Assembly: GCF_005860765.1 (NCBI RefSeq)
Contig: NZ_VCEI01000011.1
Span: forward strand, 682,001-746,000
Length of the DNA: 64,000 nucleotides
Reading direction: 5' to 3'
DNA from: Dyadobacter sediminis
Lineage (GTDB): Bacteria; Bacteroidota; Bacteroidia; Cytophagales; Spirosomataceae
Both the position numbers and the translations under genes were made by a program. The first letter of the stretch is position 1; every line of letters starts with the position of its first letter. Shown here piece after piece: positions 28,321 to 37,428 of this stretch. The notes below the pieces were generated by a model. The model did no database searches. It saw only the letters and a program-made list of their open reading frames with translations, and had not been told where the DNA came from.

Positions 28321-28355
28321 AAAAACAAAAGGCTCCTGCGGAGCCTTTTGTTTTT
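28321..28355. terminator. Bidirectional terminator sharing the repeat core
   Basis: A perfect 16-bp inverted repeat (AAAAACAAAAGGCTCC / GGAGCCTTTTGTTTTT) with a 3-nt loop, between metY and the convergent S9 peptidase gene. A and T runs give a U tract in both directions. The GGCTCC/GGAGCC core is the same as in the adjacent repeats. Confidence 0.93.
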
Positions 28356-28378
28356 GGAATACAATAGATTAATCTACA

Positions 28379-30523
28379 CTATTTATCAATTCCTTCCAAG
28401 GCGAACATAAATGCAAACTGAAGCGCCACTTCCTTAAGATACTCAAATCTGCCCGAAGCACCGCCATGACCAGCTTCCATGTTTGTCTTCAGCAAAAGCA
28501 CATTTTTATCCGTCTTATGCGTCCTTAATCTTGCTACCCATTTGGCTGGCTCAAAATACTGCACCTGGCTGTCATGCAAACCCGTTGTAACCAGCATGTT
28601 CGGATAATCCTTTTTTTCTACATTATCGTAAGGCGAATACGATTTCATATACATATACGATTCCTTGTTTTTAGGATTTCCCCATTCATCAAATTCGTTG
28701 GTTGTCAGCGGAATGCTTTCGTCCAGCATCGTTGTAACCACATCCACAAAAGGTACATCGGCAATGATGCCGCGCCATAATTCCGGGCGGAGATTGGAGA
28801 TGGCTCCCATCAGCAGACCGCCTGCACTTCCGCCCTCCGCAAACAAGTGCGCCGGAGAGGTATAGTTTTCCTTGATGAGGAATTCCGCACAATCGATAAA
28901 GTCGTTGAATGTATTCTTCTTCTTGAACATCTTGCCGTCTTCGTACCATTTCCGGCCCATTTCTTCGCCGCCGCGTATGTGTGCAATGGCGTATATAAAT
29001 CCGCGGTCCAGCAAGCTCAGGCGCGTACTGCTGAAAGTAGCATCCATGCTATGGCCGTAAGAACCATATGCATACAGAAGCATCGGCGTATCCGCACTTT
29101 TCCGGGTTCCCTTTTTATAAACTACTGAAACCGGAACTTTCACCCCGTCGCGCGAAGTGGCATAAAGTCTTTCCGTAACATAGTCCTCCGGATTATAACC
29201 GCCGACCACTTCCTGACGTTTTTTCAGCTCCTTGGCCTTGGTTTCCATGTTGTAATCGTACACGGAATTCGGCGTTGTCAATGAGGTATACACATAGCGC
29301 ATGCTGATGCTGTTGTACTCAGGGTTCGAGCTTGGATAAGCAGCGTAAGCCGGTTCGCCAAAGTCAACATAATGCTCCGAATTGGTATTGACATTCCGGA
29401 CGCGAAGCTGAAGCAATCCGTTTTTGCGTTCCGTAATAACCAGATAATCCTTGAACACATCAATATCTTCCAGCAGAACGTCATCTCTGGTCGGGATCAC
29501 TTCTTTCCAGTTTTCAACACCTGTTTTGTTCAAAGGCGTCTCCATCAGTCTGAAGTTGAGCGCATCTTTATTCGTAACGATCAGAAATTTGTCATTTTGA
29601 TGATCGATGCTGTACTTGACATCTTTCATTCGGGGCTGAAAAACGGTAAATTCACCTTCGGGCTTGTCCGCATCCAGAATCCGGTATTCCGACGACATCG
29701 TGGCACTGGAAGCGATTACAATGTATTTATCCGATTTTGTTTTGCCAACACCGATGTAATTGCTTTTATCTTTTTCGTTGTAAACGACAACGTCTTTTTT
29801 CGAATCTGCACCGAGTGTATGCCTTTTGATTTTTTCACTCAAAAGTGTCTTCGGATTTGTAGCCGTATAAAACAAGGTTTTGTTGTCATTTCCCCATTCA
29901 GCTCCGCCGCTGGTCGGAAAAATCCGGTCTTTGTAAATTTCACCCGTTTCCAGATTCTTGACATGAATCGTATACTGGCGGCGCGAAACGGTATCAACGC
30001 CAAAAGCCAGCAACTTGTTATCCGGACTTACATTGAAACCCGTTGCGGAGTAATAAGCATGTCCTTCCGCCATTTTGTCTACATCCAGCAGCATTTCCTC
30101 CGGCGCTTTCAGTGAACCCTTTTTACGGCAGTATTTGAAGTATTGCTGGCCTTCTTCACTTCGGGTATAATACCAGTAGCCATTGCTGAAAACCGGAACA
30201 GACTCGTCTTTTTCCTTGATCCGGCCTTTCATTTCCTTGAACAGATCTTCCTGAAACTTTTTGGTACCCGCCATCATCGTATCCGTGTACGCATTTTCGG
30301 CGGTCAGGTATTCTACCACTTTTGTACTGTCGGGGCCTTTCTGAAAAAAATCGGCCATCCAGTAATATTCATCATTGCGCTTGTCACCGTGCATGCCGGT
30401 TTCATGATCCTTCTTTTCTGCTACGGGCGGCGTTGCGTCCGGCCATTGATATGCTTCTTTCACTTCTTTATTCTGGTTACAGGAAAAAATAAGAACAGCT
30501 AAAAACAATAAAATAATTCGCAT
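28379..30523 (-). CDS. Oligopeptidase B-like S9 family serine peptidase, lipoprotein
   Basis: A 714-residue prolyl oligopeptidase-family enzyme. The N-terminal lipobox (LAVLIFSCNQN) indicates membrane anchoring in the envelope. A seven-bladed propeller (about residues 70-430, with YWYYTRSEEGQQYFKYCRKKG typical of oligopeptidase B) caps an alpha/beta hydrolase domain with RGGEEMGRKWYEDGK, the nucleophile in EGGSAGGLLMG (Ser566) and the catalytic His in EAGHGGASGRFEY (His686). Oligopeptidase B cleaves short peptides after basic residues; here specificity is inferred from similarity only. Convergent with metY and divergent from polA. Confidence 0.92.
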   Translation of the reverse strand: MRIILLFLAVLIFSCNQNKEVKEAYQWPDATPPVAEKKDHETGMHGDKRNDEYYWMADFFQKGPDSTKVVEYLTAENAYTDTMMAGTKKFQEDLFKEMKGRIKEKDESVPVFSNGYWYYTRSEEGQQYFKYCRKKGSLKAPEEMLLDVDKMAEGHAYYSATGFNVSPDNKLLAFGVDTVSRRQYTIHVKNLETGEIYKDRIFPTSGGAEWGNDNKTLFYTATNPKTLLSEKIKRHTLGADSKKDVVVYNEKDKSNYIGVGKTKSDKYIVIASSATMSSEYRILDADKPEGEFTVFQPRMKDVKYSIDHQNDKFLIVTNKDALNFRLMETPLNKTGVENWKEVIPTRDDVLLEDIDVFKDYLVITERKNGLLQLRVRNVNTNSEHYVDFGEPAYAAYPSSNPEYNSISMRYVYTSLTTPNSVYDYNMETKAKELKKRQEVVGGYNPEDYVTERLYATSRDGVKVPVSVVYKKGTRKSADTPMLLYAYGSYGHSMDATFSSTRLSLLDRGFIYAIAHIRGGEEMGRKWYEDGKMFKKKNTFNDFIDCAEFLIKENYTSPAHLFAEGGSAGGLLMGAISNLRPELWRGIIADVPFVDVVTTMLDESIPLTTNEFDEWGNPKNKESYMYMKSYSPYDNVEKKDYPNMLVTTGLHDSQVQYFEPAKWVARLRTHKTDKNVLLLKTNMEAGHGGASGRFEYLKEVALQFAFMFALEGIDK

Positions 30524-30785
30524 AGGATAAAAAGTTAAGCAATAGGATAATAAGTTTAAAACAGAAAGAACATTAAAAAAATAAACAACTTACATTACTT
30601 AATAAAAGTTTGTCATGAATAGAATGTATAAAAAATATAAAATGATTGAAACTTATTAAATGTGAAAAAAGATTTAAAAGTATCTTATGTTTTTATATAG
30701 ACTCCTAAATCTACAAAAATGCAGCAGTAATCCATTTCATCCATGCACATACGTTATATTTGAATTTCTATAAATAAAATTCTTT
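30524..30785. other. AT-rich divergent promoter region of the S9 peptidase gene and polA
   Basis: A 262-bp AT-rich spacer. A perfect TATATTTG -7 element at 30755-30762 points to polA (ATG 30786), without a clear -33 TTG. Nothing else is recognised. Confidence 0.5.
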
Positions 30786-33665
30786 ATGAATAAACCCGTT
30801 CACAAGTTATTCCTTCTTGACGCAATGGCATTGATTTACCGTGCCCATTTTGCATTCATCAAAACACCAAGGATTACTTCTAAAGGATTAAATACCAGTG
30901 CTGTATTTGGATTTACCAATACGCTGCTCGAAGTACTTTACAAAGAAAAGCCAACGCATATCGGCGTAGCTTTTGACACCTCCGCTCCTACTTTCCGCCA
31001 TATTCAGTATGAAGCGTACAAAGCACAGCGCGAGGCGCAGCCGGAAGATATCGCCGTTGCCATTCCGATCGTAAAAAGATTACTTCAGGCCATGTGTATT
31101 CCCATTCTTGTGCTGGACGGTTACGAGGCAGATGACATCATCGGAACCATTGCCAGAGAAGCTTCCCTCGCCGGATTTGAAGTATTTATGATGACACCGG
31201 ATAAAGATTATGGCCAGCTCGTGGAAGAGCATGTGCATATATACAAGCCGGCCTTTATGGGAAAAGGCCCCGAAGTGCTGGGTGTGAAAGAAATTCTGGA
31301 CCGTTGGCAAATCAGCCGGATTGATCAGGTTGTGGACATTCTCGGACTCATGGGCGATGCCGTCGACAACATTCCCGGCGTGCCCGGCGTCGGCGAAAAG
31401 ACCGCGCAAAAACTCATTGCCGAATACGATACAGTGGAAAATCTGATTTCGCATGCCGATGAAATCAAAGGAAAACTCGGCGATAAAATACGGGAGAATA
31501 TTGATAAAGCTGTACTGAGCAAGCAGCTTGCCACCATTGATACCCAAGTTCCCGTTCCGTTTGACGCCGAGGACCTGACCGTATGCGGTGTGAATGCGGA
31601 CAAGATTATTGAACTGTTCGACGAACTTGAATTCCGGACGCTGAAACAGCGTGTACTTGCTATAAACCAGCCAATCGTGACAACACCGCCTGCTGCCAAA
31701 CCGCAGCCCGTGCGCGAAAGCAAAGGACAGCTCGATCTGTTCGGAAACCCTGCCGCGGAACTGGGCAGCCAGCCCGCTGCAATTACTGAAATGCTTGCCG
31801 GTGACAGTTATGAGGAGCCGCTACAGGAGGAATTTTCTATTCCGGGAAACAAACGGGATATCAGCAATACGCCGCACAGATATCATACGGTGGATACGCC
31901 GGAACTGATGAAAAGCCTGGCGGATTACCTCGGCATTCAGGAGAAATTCTGTTTTGATACGGAGACAAGTTCACTGGATACGATTGATGCCGAGCTGGTC
32001 GGACTGTCATTTTCCTATTTGCCGGGTGAAGCATTTTACGTTCCGGTTCCTGCAGACCGGGAAAAGACGCTGGAAATTCTGGAATATTTCAGGCCGGTTT
32101 TCGAAAATGAAGCCATTGGCAAAATCGGCCAGAATATCAAATACGACATGCTGGTGCTGAAAAGCTACGGCGTTGACGTAAAAGGAAAACTGAGCGATAC
32201 CATGCTCGCGCATTACCTTCTGGAACCCGATAAACGCCACGGCATGGATTTACTGGCCAACTCGTATCTCCATTACGATCCGGTTTCAATTACCTCTTTA
32301 ATTGGTAAAAAAGGCGTCAAACAGGGAACCATGCGCGATGTGCCCATTCCGGAAATTACCCAGTATGCTGCCGAAGATGCGGATATTACCTTGCAGTTAA
32401 ATGATATTTTCATCAGAGAACTTCCGAAGGTCAACGCCACCAAACTTTTTGAAGAGGTTGAAATGCCGCTGCTCAACGTGCTGGTTTCGATGGAAAGTAC
32501 GGGCGTAAAGCTGGATATCAATGCGTTGAAGGAAATGTCTGCGGTGCTGGAAGGGGACTTGCGCCAGACCGAATCTGAAATTTATGAATCTGCCGGCCAG
32601 TCTTTCAACATCAGCTCGCCAAAGCAACTCGGTGAAGTGCTGTTCGAAAAGATGAAACTCATTGACAAGCCTAAAAAAACCAAAACAGGGCAATATGCAA
32701 CGGGCGAAGACATTCTGACGGAACTGGAATACAACCACGTTATTGCACGCAAAATCCTGGATTACCGCGAGCTTCAGAAACTGAAATCCACGTATGTGGA
32801 TGCCTTGCCGCTGCTTGTCAGCCAAAGAACGGGCCGCATTCATACGTCGTATAATCAGGCCGTTGCTGCAACGGGACGGCTTAGCTCAACGAATCCGAAC
32901 CTTCAGAATATTCCGATCCGGACGGTTCGCGGGCGGGAAATCCGGAAAGCGTTCGTACCCGACAATGAAGATTTCCAGATCCTTTCTGCCGATTATTCGC
33001 AAATTGAACTGCGCATTATGGCGGCTTTCAGCGGCGACGAAAGCATGATCGAAGCCTTTAATCAGGGCCGCGATATTCACGCCACCACGGCAAGCAAAGT
33101 ATTTAAAGTGCCGCTGGAAGAAGTTACTTCGGACATGCGACGCAAGTCAAAAACGGTTAATTTCGGGATTATTTACGGTATTTCCGCCTTTGGATTAAGC
33201 AAGCGGCTGGCCATTCCGCGCGGCGAAGCCAGCGAAATCATCCAATCCTATTTTGAAGAATTTCCGTCAGTAAAGGCGTATATGGACCGTGTTGTCAACA
33301 ATGCGCGTGAAAAGGAATATGTAGAAACCATTCTGGGCAGAAGGCGCTATGTGCCCGATATCAATTCCCGGAACCAGACCAACCGCGGCTTTGCAGAAAG
33401 AAATGCCATTAACGCTCCGATACAAGGCTCGGCGGCCGACATGATCAAAGTGGCGATGATTCATATTCATGATTTTATCGAAAAGGAAAAACTGAAGTCG
33501 CGCATGATTCTCCAGGTGCATGACGAACTGGTATTTGATGCCCACCGCGATGAAATACCTTTATTAAAGGAAAAAGTGGACGAGCTGATGCGTACGGCCA
33601 TTCCGATGCAGGTGAAAATGGAAACCGGGATCGGGATCGGAGCCAATTGGCTGGAAGCGCACTGA
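30786..33665 (+). CDS. polA: DNA polymerase I
   Basis: 959 residues with all three domains. The 5'-3' exonuclease spans about residues 1-300 (LLDAMALIYRAHFA, GYEADDIIGT, TPDKDYGQLV, GDAVDNIPGVPGVGEKTA). The 3'-5' proofreading domain (about 360-560) keeps Exo I FDTETSSLD, Exo II IGQNIKYDML and Exo III YAAEDADITL, so proofreading should be active. The polymerase domain has motif A SADYSQIELRIMA, motif B RRKSKTVNFGIIYG and motif C LQVHDELVFD. It fills gaps in repair and removes Okazaki primers. A linker around residues 300-360 is low-complexity. A terminator follows at 33688. Confidence 0.97.
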   Translation: MNKPVHKLFLLDAMALIYRAHFAFIKTPRITSKGLNTSAVFGFTNTLLEVLYKEKPTHIGVAFDTSAPTFRHIQYEAYKAQREAQPEDIAVAIPIVKRLLQAMCIPILVLDGYEADDIIGTIAREASLAGFEVFMMTPDKDYGQLVEEHVHIYKPAFMGKGPEVLGVKEILDRWQISRIDQVVDILGLMGDAVDNIPGVPGVGEKTAQKLIAEYDTVENLISHADEIKGKLGDKIRENIDKAVLSKQLATIDTQVPVPFDAEDLTVCGVNADKIIELFDELEFRTLKQRVLAINQPIVTTPPAAKPQPVRESKGQLDLFGNPAAELGSQPAAITEMLAGDSYEEPLQEEFSIPGNKRDISNTPHRYHTVDTPELMKSLADYLGIQEKFCFDTETSSLDTIDAELVGLSFSYLPGEAFYVPVPADREKTLEILEYFRPVFENEAIGKIGQNIKYDMLVLKSYGVDVKGKLSDTMLAHYLLEPDKRHGMDLLANSYLHYDPVSITSLIGKKGVKQGTMRDVPIPEITQYAAEDADITLQLNDIFIRELPKVNATKLFEEVEMPLLNVLVSMESTGVKLDINALKEMSAVLEGDLRQTESEIYESAGQSFNISSPKQLGEVLFEKMKLIDKPKKTKTGQYATGEDILTELEYNHVIARKILDYRELQKLKSTYVDALPLLVSQRTGRIHTSYNQAVAATGRLSSTNPNLQNIPIRTVRGREIRKAFVPDNEDFQILSADYSQIELRIMAAFSGDESMIEAFNQGRDIHATTASKVFKVPLEEVTSDMRRKSKTVNFGIIYGISAFGLSKRLAIPRGEASEIIQSYFEEFPSVKAYMDRVVNNAREKEYVETILGRRRYVPDINSRNQTNRGFAERNAINAPIQGSAADMIKVAMIHIHDFIEKEKLKSRMILQVHDELVFDAHRDEIPLLKEKVDELMRTAIPMQVKMETGIGIGANWLEAH

Positions 33666-33687
33666 TACTGCCCTGCCCTTGTACTGT

Positions 33688-33716
33688 AAAAGCCCTGATT
33701 AGAAGTCGGGGCTTTT
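33688..33716 (+). terminator. Rho-independent terminator of polA
   Basis: An 11-bp stem AAAAGCCCTGA / TCGGGGCTTTT with one G-U pair and a 7-nt loop, followed by T residues; starts 23 bp after the polA stop. Confidence 0.85.
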
Positions 33717-34077
33717 TTATTGTCTGTATTCAAGTTAACAATTTGTTTACATATACTTCACAAAGACAAATTTACGATTGTTCAATTTTGCATATTCAAA
33801 ACAGCGTCATCTTGTAAAATCATCAGAAACCATAAATATATTATTCTGGACAATGCAATAATTAGCATACGAAATATGGCCTTATGTCTTTTATCCGCTA
33901 TATTATGTTAATAAAACATGCCATGTAGATACAAAATTCAAAGGATTTTGTACTTTAGTAACTATTAGTTTTGATCGTTTCTGCAATAAACAATTACGTT
34001 AATTTGTTTACTCCCGTTTAACCCTTAACTGCATTTTATTCCTTTTTACCAAACAAAGCTCACTTAACTTCCATGTT
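33717..34077. promoter_or_regulatory. Regulatory region upstream of susC1
   Basis: About 360 bp without a gene. A perfect TAGTTTTG -7 element lies at 33966-33973, with TTTG at 33947-33950 (spacing 15 bp, a little short). An 11-base word AATTTGTTTAC occurs twice in direct orientation, at 33740-33750 and 34001-34011, the second inside the presumed leader. These may be binding sites for a catabolic regulator, but no factor can be named. Confidence 0.45.
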
Positions 34078-37000
34078 ATGCCAAAACCATTTCTACTTTC
34101 AAATGAAGTCCGGAAAAGAATCCGGAACCTGGCCTTGTTTAGCCTGCTATTTTGTACTTTTCAACCGGGCTCTGCAATGCCGTTCAGCAGAAAAAGCAAC
34201 GCAGAAAAAACGATTACGGGCAAAGTCACCGATGAAGGAAGTATCGGTCTTCCGGGCGTCAGTGTTATCGTAAAAGGCACGACAACCGGTACAATTTCAG
34301 ATTCGGAAGGACGATATTCCCTTGCTGTTCAGGACGATGCCACTACGCTGATCTTTTCCTATGTCGGCTACCTTTCCGAAGAAATTGCCATCGGAAACCG
34401 GATGGCTGTGGATGTAGTCATGAAGCCGGACGCCAGAAACCTGAACGAGGTCGTTATTACGGCATTAGGTATCAAACAGGAATCCAAAAGACTCGGTTAT
34501 GCAGTTCAGGAAATCAAAGGCAGCGAGCTCGACAAAGCGCGTGAAACCAACTTTGTAAGCGGACTTGCCGGAAAAGTGGCAGGCGTTCAGGTGATGAGCA
34601 GCCCGAGCGGGATCGGCGGTTCGGCCAGAATCACGATAAGAGGAGATAAATCGCTGGATATTAACAAAAATCAGCCTCTTTTTGTCATTGACGGTGTTCC
34701 GATCACCAATGCACTTACGGGTTCGAGCGGGCGTGATTTTCAGGAACTGGATTACGGAAACGGCGCTTCGCTCATTAATCCGGACGATGTGGAATCCATG
34801 ACTGTGCTCAAAGGCGCCAATGCCTCGGCACTTTATGGCTCGCGCGGTGCAAACGGAGTAATTGTCATCACGACCAAATCGGGCAAGAACAGTAAAGGTC
34901 TCGGTGTATCCGTCAATGCCGGACTGACTTTCGAAAATCCCCTGGTGCTTCCTGATTTCCAAAAGGTATACGGACAGGGAAACAACGGTGAATTCAGTTT
35001 TGTGGACGGAAACGGAGGCGGTATCCGGGACGGCGTGGACGAAAGCTGGGGACCGAAAATGGATGGCCGGCTCATTGCACAGCACGACTCCCCTACTTCC
35101 AACGGCTATCGCGGCGGCGATATTTCCCTGATCGATGACGGGCAGCTTGGCTCGCCAGCCGACCTGGCAGCCCGCGGTACCATCACGCCGACGCCGTTTG
35201 TACCGGGAAATAATCTGAAAGAATTCTATGAAACAGGAATCACCAACAATACCAATGTATCCGTAACGGGTTCAAACGAGAAGGGCGATTTCAGGCTTTC
35301 CTACACGCTGCTGGACCAGAAGGGAATTATCCCGAACACCGACATTAAAAGGAATACGTTTGCAATCAATACCGGCTACAACCTTTCACCCAAACTGACC
35401 GTACGTATTGCGGCCAATTATGTGAACAGCACAAGCGCCAACCGCCCGAACCTGACGTACGGAACGGAAAGCATTATTTACCTGCTGCATTGCTGGATGG
35501 GCCAGCACGTGAACCTGAACAGTCTGAAAGATTACTGGATTCCGGGCATGGAAGATCGCCAGCAGTTTAACTTCAATTACAATTACCACGACAATCCGTA
35601 TTTCAACCTTTACGAAAATACCAACAGCCAGAATGCAAACCGGATTTTCGGAAATATTTCGGTTAAATACGACTTTACGAAGTGGCTGAGCCTTCAATTA
35701 AGAGGCGGCACGGATTTTAACAATGACCTGCGCAAAAGAAGAAGGGCTTTCAGTACGCAGCGCTTTCCGTTCGGAAGTTACCGCGAAGAACGTGTACGCA
35801 ACGGCGAATCCAACTTTGATTTTCTGCTGACGGCAAACAAGGATTTCAATGAAAACTTTACTTTCGGTGCAAACATCGGCGGTAACCATCAGATTGCAAC
35901 AACCAACAATTTTGAAGTAACGGCGCCGCAGCTGCTGATTCCCGGAATTTACAGTTTTAACAACACACGGGTGGCTTTGGTAAGCTCGATTCAGGATATC
36001 AATAAAGTGGTCAACAGCCTTTATGGTTCGGTGCAGTTTGGTTACAAGAATTTCCTGTTTCTGGACGTGACCGCAAGAAATGACTGGTCTACGGCATTGA
36101 CGCTCCCTGCCATAGCCGATTCGCTCGGGCAAACGATCAATTCCTATTTCTATCCTTCGGCTTCGTTGAGTGCAGTTGTCAGTGACATTCTTCCGATGCC
36201 GGAATGGGTATCATTCGGTAAAATCCGGACCAGTCTGGCGCAGGTTGGAAACGATACCGATCCGTACCGTTTTACTTCCGGATACGGCCGCAGCGATCCG
36301 TGGGGCGATTACCCGGTCTATTCTTCTACCAGAACACTCGTCAATTACAATCTGAAACCGGAAATCAGTACTTCCTTTGAAATCGGAACGGAATGGCGTT
36401 TCCTGAAAAACCGCGCGGGCCTGGACTTTACATTTTACAATATCAACACCAGAAACCAGATCCTGCCGTCCGTTCCTGTTTCCATTACTTCCGGTTACAG
36501 CAACCGCATTGTTAACGCCGGTGAAATAAGGAATTACGGGTTTGAAGTCATGCTGAGCGGCTCGCCGGTCCAGACGCAGAATTTCAAGTGGGACGTAAAT
36601 GTAAACTGGTCTGCAAACCGCAGTAAAGTGATCGAATTTGACGGAGAAGTGACGGATTATCAAATGGCAGAACGCCATGGGGTTTCCATCCGCGCGCAGG
36701 TCGGACAACGGATGGGCGACATGTATGCAATTGGTTTTAAAAGAGTGGAAGATAAAAACAGCCCGTATTTCGGGGAGAAAGTACTGAATGAATCCGGACG
36801 TTATCTGAGTACGAGCAATCGGATCAAAGTAGGAAATTACAATCCCGACTGGATGGCCGGAATCCGCAATACGTTTACTTACAAGAATTTCAGCCTGAGC
36901 GGACTTTTGGACATCCGTCACGGCGGTCAGATTTTCTCCGAAACCTTTGTGGTCGGACTGGAAGCAGGACAGCTTGAAGAAACGCTGGAAGGCCGCGAGA

Positions 37001-37407
37001 ATGGCTATGACATCAATCAGCCGGGCAACGGGGTAATCGGAAAAGGAGTAATCCAGAATCCGGACGGCAGCTACCGCGTAAACGACGTCAAACTGACGGC
37101 CCGTGAATATCACCAGTCGCGTACCGGAAACCGGGATATTCCTGAAGGCGGGATTTTCAACGCTTCCTATGCCAAACTGCGTGAAGTGAGACTGGGTTAT
37201 ATGGTGCCCGCCAAGTTTTTAAGCAAGGCTAAAATCAAGGGTCTGAACGTTTCCGTAGTCGGACGAAATCTGGCAGTATGGAGCAAAGTTCCGCACATTG
37301 ATCCGGAAACTTCTTCCCTGAGCGGCGGCACGATCATTCCGGGTATCGAATCGGTCGGAATGCCTACAACGCGCAGCTGGGGCTTTAATGTGGGATTCAG
37401 TTTTTAA
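34078..37407 (+). CDS. SusC/RagA family TonB-dependent outer membrane transporter (susC1)
   Basis: A 1109-residue outer membrane transporter. After a signal peptide comes a carboxypeptidase regulatory-like domain (ITGKVTDEGSIGLPGVSVIVKG...ISDSEGRYSL), a linker with NLNEVVITALGIKQESKRLGYA (SusC signature), a plug domain ending IRGDKSLDINKNQPLFVIDGVPI and DVESMTVLKGANASALYGSRGANGVIVITTK, and a 22-strand barrel closing with TTRSWGFNVGFSF. There is no STN domain, so signalling through FecR is not expected for this copy. It works with the SusD lipoprotein encoded 21 bp downstream to import an oligosaccharide or similar ligand; the ligand is unknown. Confidence 0.95.
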   Translation: MPKPFLLSNEVRKRIRNLALFSLLFCTFQPGSAMPFSRKSNAEKTITGKVTDEGSIGLPGVSVIVKGTTTGTISDSEGRYSLAVQDDATTLIFSYVGYLSEEIAIGNRMAVDVVMKPDARNLNEVVITALGIKQESKRLGYAVQEIKGSELDKARETNFVSGLAGKVAGVQVMSSPSGIGGSARITIRGDKSLDINKNQPLFVIDGVPITNALTGSSGRDFQELDYGNGASLINPDDVESMTVLKGANASALYGSRGANGVIVITTKSGKNSKGLGVSVNAGLTFENPLVLPDFQKVYGQGNNGEFSFVDGNGGGIRDGVDESWGPKMDGRLIAQHDSPTSNGYRGGDISLIDDGQLGSPADLAARGTITPTPFVPGNNLKEFYETGITNNTNVSVTGSNEKGDFRLSYTLLDQKGIIPNTDIKRNTFAINTGYNLSPKLTVRIAANYVNSTSANRPNLTYGTESIIYLLHCWMGQHVNLNSLKDYWIPGMEDRQQFNFNYNYHDNPYFNLYENTNSQNANRIFGNISVKYDFTKWLSLQLRGGTDFNNDLRKRRRAFSTQRFPFGSYREERVRNGESNFDFLLTANKDFNENFTFGANIGGNHQIATTNNFEVTAPQLLIPGIYSFNNTRVALVSSIQDINKVVNSLYGSVQFGYKNFLFLDVTARNDWSTALTLPAIADSLGQTINSYFYPSASLSAVVSDILPMPEWVSFGKIRTSLAQVGNDTDPYRFTSGYGRSDPWGDYPVYSSTRTLVNYNLKPEISTSFEIGTEWRFLKNRAGLDFTFYNINTRNQILPSVPVSITSGYSNRIVNAGEIRNYGFEVMLSGSPVQTQNFKWDVNVNWSANRSKVIEFDGEVTDYQMAERHGVSIRAQVGQRMGDMYAIGFKRVEDKNSPYFGEKVLNESGRYLSTSNRIKVGNYNPDWMAGIRNTFTYKNFSLSGLLDIRHGGQIFSETFVVGLEAGQLEETLEGRENGYDINQPGNGVIGKGVIQNPDGSYRVNDVKLTAREYHQSRTGNRDIPEGGIFNASYAKLREVRLGYMVPAKFLSKAKIKGLNVSVVGRNLAVWSKVPHIDPETSSLSGGTIIPGIESVGMPTTRSWGFNVGFSF

Positions 37408-37428
37408 TTCAGCCAAAATTTGAAAAGA

